From positions 41,744 through 105,743 of the forward strand of contig NZ_LXHE01000013.1 of assembly GCF_001656295.1 (NCBI RefSeq): DNA of 64,000 nucleotides, given 5' to 3'. Source of the stretch: Moraxella catarrhalis. Lineage in GTDB: Bacteria; Pseudomonadota; Gammaproteobacteria; Pseudomonadales; Moraxellaceae. Position numbers and translations under genes: made by a program. Shown here piece by piece: positions 56,889 to 64,000 of this stretch. Below the pieces are notes generated by a model. It did no database searches. It saw only the letters and a list, made by a program, of their open reading frames with translations, and was not told the DNA's origin. The first letter of the stretch is position 1. Every line of letters starts with the position of its first letter.

Positions 56889-57674
56889 ATGATGCTAAAC
56901 AGTCAACCCACTTTAGAAACCTTAATGAATCACCGCTCGATTCGAAAGTACACAGGCGAGCCGATTTCTGAGGAGATGTTCACCGCGATACTTGAGGCAG
57001 GACGTGCGGTATCGACGTCAAGTTTTCTTCAGGCAGCAAGCATCATCCGCGTGGTGGATAAGTTTAAGCGCACTCAGCTAAGACAAATTTCTTGTAATAT
57101 GAGCCAAGAAGAGTATGAGCAGGCGCTTGCTGATGGTAAGCGTCTGGGTCATGCTTATGTAGAAGGTTGTGCTGAGTATTTGGTGTTTTGTATGGACAGT
57201 CATCGTCACAATCAGCTTGCTGATGTGCAGACTGACTGGACAGAAGTGATGGTCATTGGGGCGATTGATGCCGCCTTGATGGCACAAAATGTGCTGGCGG
57301 CTGCAGAAAGCTTAGGGCTTGGTGGCGTCTATATCGGCAGCCTACGCAATGACATCCGCCGTGCAGGCGAGATTTTAGGTTTGCCAAAACATGTGGTGCC
57401 TTTGTTTGGGCTGTGCTTGGGTTACCCAGACATGTCTTCTAAGATCAATCAATCGCAGCGTCCGCGCTTGCCACTGGATGTACTGGTGTCTACAGATACT
57501 TATCAAGTGCCAGATGAGCGTGCGCTAGCAGAGTATAATGATGTGGTGCGTGAATATTATCAAGGACGCGGATTGGATTTGGACTGGAGTGCCCAAATTG
57601 CCTCGACTTTTGGCGGCGAAGTGCGCCCATTCATGCTTGAATACCTACAAGACCAAGGCTTTGCGAAGCGTTAA
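56889..57674 (+). CDS. nfsA: NfsA-like NADPH-dependent nitroreductase
   Basis: A 261-residue FMN oxidoreductase of the NfsA type: NHRSIRKYTGEPISEEMFTAIL at the start (FMN phosphate contacts), STSSFLQAASIIRV near 38, AAESLGLGGVYIGSLRND in the middle and VPLFGLCLGYPD. The length is some 20 residues over E. coli NfsA. Enzymes of this group reduce nitroaromatics and quinones and activate nitrofurans. AAGGA precedes the tandem ATG codons at 56889 and 56892. It is a single-gene unit with a terminator behind it. Confidence 0.87.
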   Translation: MMLNSQPTLETLMNHRSIRKYTGEPISEEMFTAILEAGRAVSTSSFLQAASIIRVVDKFKRTQLRQISCNMSQEEYEQALADGKRLGHAYVEGCAEYLVFCMDSHRHNQLADVQTDWTEVMVIGAIDAALMAQNVLAAAESLGLGGVYIGSLRNDIRRAGEILGLPKHVVPLFGLCLGYPDMSSKINQSQRPRLPLDVLVSTDTYQVPDERALAEYNDVVREYYQGRGLDLDWSAQIASTFGGEVRPFMLEYLQDQGFAKR

Positions 57675-57723
57675 TTGATCAAATTCAGCATTTAAAGTCA
57701 TAATTCGTTGATGGTTAGTCAAT

Positions 57724-57750
57724 AAAGGCAGGCAATTCCTGCCTTTTATA
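57724..57750 (+). terminator. Terminator of the nitroreductase gene
   Basis: AAAGGCAGG (57724-57732) pairs perfectly with CCTGCCTTT (57738-57746), 5-nt loop, then T/A-rich sequence. Confidence 0.8.
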
Positions 57751-57789
57751 TTTCCATATTTAAAAGTCAATAAAAATTTGTTACCATAG

Positions 57790-58577
<788 letters not shown>

Positions 58578-58584
58578 AATGTGT

Positions 58585-58590
58585 TATAAT
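58585..58590 (+). promoter_or_regulatory. -10 box of the RNase P RNA gene
   Basis: A perfect TATAAT lies 8 bp before the start of the RNase P RNA. It overlaps the region right after the ferredoxin stop codon, and no clear -35 is seen. Confidence 0.6.
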
Positions 58591-58598
58591 AATAACTT

Positions 58599-58932
58599 GG
58601 CAGACCAGACAATCGCCGGCACGACAGTGCGGGAGGAAAGTCCGGGCTACATAGGGCAATGTGCTAGCTAACGGCTAGGGGGCGAAAGCCTACGACCAGT
58701 GCAGCAGAGAATAGACCGCCTATGATATAGGTAAGGGTGAAACGGTGGGGTAAGAGCCCACCGCGTGACTGGTGACAGTTCACGGCAAGGTAAACTCCAC
58801 ATGTAGCAAGACCAAATAGGAACTCAATGGGTTGCCCGCTCAGAGTTCGGGTAGGTTGCTTGAGCATATCGGTAACGATATGCCTAGATGAATGATTGTC
58901 CACGACAGAACTCGGCTTATCGGTCTGCCTTT
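58599..58932 (+). ncRNA. rnpB: RNase P RNA component (type A)
   Basis: The catalytic RNA of RNase P, which trims tRNA 5' ends. The P1 helix GGCAGACC / GGTCTGCC (58599-58606 and 58922-58929) closes the molecule. Conserved parts are visible: CGGGAGGAAAGTCCGGGC near 58630, TAAGAGCCCACCGCG, CAAGGTAAACTCC and the CACGACAGAACTCGGCTTATCGGTC end. Length, about 330 nt, fits the bacterial A-type. Confidence 0.95.
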
Positions 58933-59025
58933 TGATATTTATGGCTTTATTTTATATAGTCCAAACGAACCGCTCTACTGCTGCTCATCAATATTAAAAT
59001 TTTTCAAAATTTTTTAATTTTACCG

Positions 59026-59053
59026 TTGACAAGCCAAAACTTTATGCTATAAT
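59026..59053 (+). promoter_or_regulatory. Promoter of tRNA-Met
   Basis: TTGACA at 59026-59031, 16-bp spacer, TATAAT at 59048-59053 preceded by TGC (extended -10): a near-ideal strong promoter 15 bp before the tRNA. Confidence 0.88.
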
Positions 59054-59067
59054 TTGCGTCCTGTAAT

Positions 59068-59144
59068 GGCGATGTAGCTCAGCTGGTTAGAGCGCACGAC
59101 TCATAATCGTGAGGTCAAGAGTTCAAGTCTCTTCATCGCCACCA
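59068..59144 (+). tRNA. tRNA-Met (anticodon CAT), elongator
   Basis: Acceptor stem GGCGATG / CATCGCC, anticodon loop CTCATAA, encoded CCA. Position 1:72 is a normal G:C pair and the anticodon stem lacks the triple G:C of initiators, so it is not tRNA-fMet. A tRNA-Ile2 with lysidine-modified CAT cannot be fully excluded from sequence alone. Confidence 0.88.
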
Positions 59145-59171
59145 CATATTATAAAAATTTAAAATTAATGC

Positions 59172-59199
59172 TTGACAGAAGATTTTAATTCATTATAAT
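59172..59199 (+). promoter_or_regulatory. rRNA operon promoter P1
   Basis: TTGACA at 59172-59177 and TATAAT at 59194-59199, 16-bp spacer, both perfect hexamers. Confidence 0.85.
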
Positions 59200-59268
59200 A
59201 TGACTTCTACTCTGATGAATGAGTAGCAAAATTCACGAACTCTAACTAATTCGTAAACAAAAAACCGC

Positions 59269-59296
59269 TTGACTTTAAAACATTCCATGTTATAAT
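59269..59296 (+). promoter_or_regulatory. rRNA operon promoter P2
   Basis: TTGACT at 59269-59274 and TATAAT at 59291-59296, again 16 bp apart, 97 bp after P1. Tandem promoters are typical for rRNA operons. Confidence 0.85.
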
Positions 59297-59348
59297 GTTC
59301 AGCTCAAGTTAATCAGACGATGATTAACACACTATTTAAAATCCAAAC

Positions 59349-59380
59349 TAAAGAACAACTTGTGTGGATTTTTGTCAATA
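59349..59380 (+). other. 5' arm of the 16S rRNA processing stem
   Basis: The leader segment AAAGAACAACTTGTG and its continuation to about 59380 is complementary to 61142-61174 behind the 16S gene (12 perfect pairs at AAAGAACAACTT, then further pairs with G:U and small bulges). This long helix around the 16S is the expected RNase III processing site. The rest of the 59381-59599 leader holds no gene. Confidence 0.75.
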
Positions 59381-59599
59381 CAAGATACTTAAATAAATTA
59401 TCATTCATTGATACTTATTACTTATCTTAATTACTTATCTTAAGTAAGGCAAAAATACTCAAAGTTAATTCATTTACACGATGAGCAGATATTTTTATAA
59501 TATCAATTATTGCTAGTAAGTACATAATGTACACGATGAATGAGCCAAAATTAAAGTCCAATAAAAAAGCTTGTCTTTTTCATTGGCAAATAAAAGATT

Positions 59600-61128
<1,529 letters not shown>

Positions 61129-61189
61129 ACGAAGTTATCTGATTGGCAAGAATTCACAACAAGTTGTTCTTTGGTAAGATGTTTAAAAC

Positions 61190-61266
61190 GGGTCTATAGC
61201 TCAGTTGGTTAGAGCACCGTGTTGATAACGCGGGGGTCATAAGTTCAAGTCTTATTAGACCCACCA
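61190..61266 (+). tRNA. tRNA-Ile (anticodon GAT)
   Basis: Acceptor stem GGGTCTA / TAGACCC, anticodon loop TTGATAA (GAT), encoded CCA. It lies in the 16S-23S spacer, the usual place. Confidence 0.96.
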
Positions 61267-61270
61267 TTTT

Positions 61271-61346
61271 GGGGCCATAGCTCAGTTGGTAGAGCGCCTG
61301 CCTTGCACGCAGGAGGTCAGGAGTTCGACTCTCCTTGGCTCCACCA
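61271..61346 (+). tRNA. tRNA-Ala (anticodon TGC)
   Basis: Acceptor stem GGGGCCA / TGGCTCC (one G:T pair), anticodon loop CTTGCAC (TGC), encoded CCA. It starts 4 bp after tRNA-Ile. Confidence 0.96.
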
Positions 61347-61455
61347 ATAAACATCAAAGCATACATAAGCAATTTAAATAAGATTTCTTATTTATGCTTT
61401 CATTTTATAAACTGACGAAGTTTATAACATTATTTAACAACATAGTATGAGTCTG

Positions 61456-61513
61456 GGTTAATTATTATCCAACGTAATAATTAACCATGGTGATTGTACC
61501 CAATACAATCACC
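61456..61513 (+). other. Two perfect hairpins in the tRNA-Ala to 23S spacer
   Basis: GGTTAATTATTA (61456-61467) pairs with TAATAATTAACC (61475-61486), 12 bp, 7-nt loop; directly after it GGTGATTGTA (61489-61498) pairs with TACAATCACC (61504-61513), 10 bp, 5-nt loop. They lie 80 bp before 23S and may serve rRNA processing. The rest of 61347-61591 holds no gene. Confidence 0.7.
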
Positions 61514-61591
61514 TAAAGTAAAGAGAACTGAATCAAGCGTAAACATAGGTGAATCGTTACACATTACCCATAAGACCCCTTGGGGTTGTAT

Positions 61592-64000
<2,409 letters not shown>

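Overview
The window is chromosomal DNA from a gammaproteobacterium of the family Moraxellaceae, most likely the genus Moraxella. This is inferred from the look of the 16S rRNA gene at the right end, the tpiA-secG-tRNA-Leu-tRNA-fMet-rimP-nusA-infB order, a split his gene set and the general protein style; no database search was possible. Nearly everything is housekeeping. The left edge cuts murF and the right edge cuts the 23S rRNA gene.

Region by region: (1) 1-3.7 kb: end of murF, mraY, tpiA, secG. (2) 3.7-16.6 kb: tRNA-Leu(GAG), initiator tRNA, rimP-nusA-infB, then a reverse-strand pair of DUF2382 proteins (one with a PRC barrel) that separates infB from rbfA-truB, then an outer-membrane beta-barrel gene, rpsO and pnp. 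(3) 16.7-25 kb: rlmH, an RDD membrane protein, yraN, a DolP-like BON lipoprotein, ibaG, murA, and hisG / gamma-glutamylcyclotransferase-like / peptidase E-like / hisD / hisC. (4) 25-35 kb: class I fumarase, ohr, an alanine-rich lipoprotein, rho, trxA, an RluA-type pseudouridine synthase, a DUF442 phosphatase-like protein, a SulP transporter, a small lipoprotein, bolA and an M48 metalloprotease. (5) 35-42.8 kb: a phosphate-starvation block pstS-pstC-pstA-pstB, phoB-phoR and ppx, headed by a very clear array of six PhoB half-sites. (6) 42.9-47.6 kb: tRNA-Gly(GCC) followed by an A+T-rich two-gene island of DUF262 (GmrSD-like) proteins, the first broken by a frameshift at an A7 run. (7) 47.7-58.6 kb: LLM-class flavin oxidoreductase, upp, a PTS-EIIC-like membrane protein, ligA, two EamA transporters around a lipoprotein and an Lrp-type regulator, smpB, an NfsA-like nitroreductase, coaD and a 2[4Fe-4S] ferredoxin. 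(8) 58.6-64 kb: RNase P RNA, tRNA-Met, and an rRNA operon (tandem promoters, 16S, tRNA-Ile, tRNA-Ala, 23S start).

The best candidates for something less ordinary are the DUF262 pair behind tRNA-Gly (a possible type IV restriction-like defence unit, with a possible on/off A-tract and a fresh 30-bp internal duplication), the mutually exclusive hairpins between nusA and infB, a PhoR sensor kinase without any membrane segment, and a 73-bp nested inverted repeat next to an orphan promoter beside rho. I see no CRISPR array, insertion sequence, prophage or integrase in the window.
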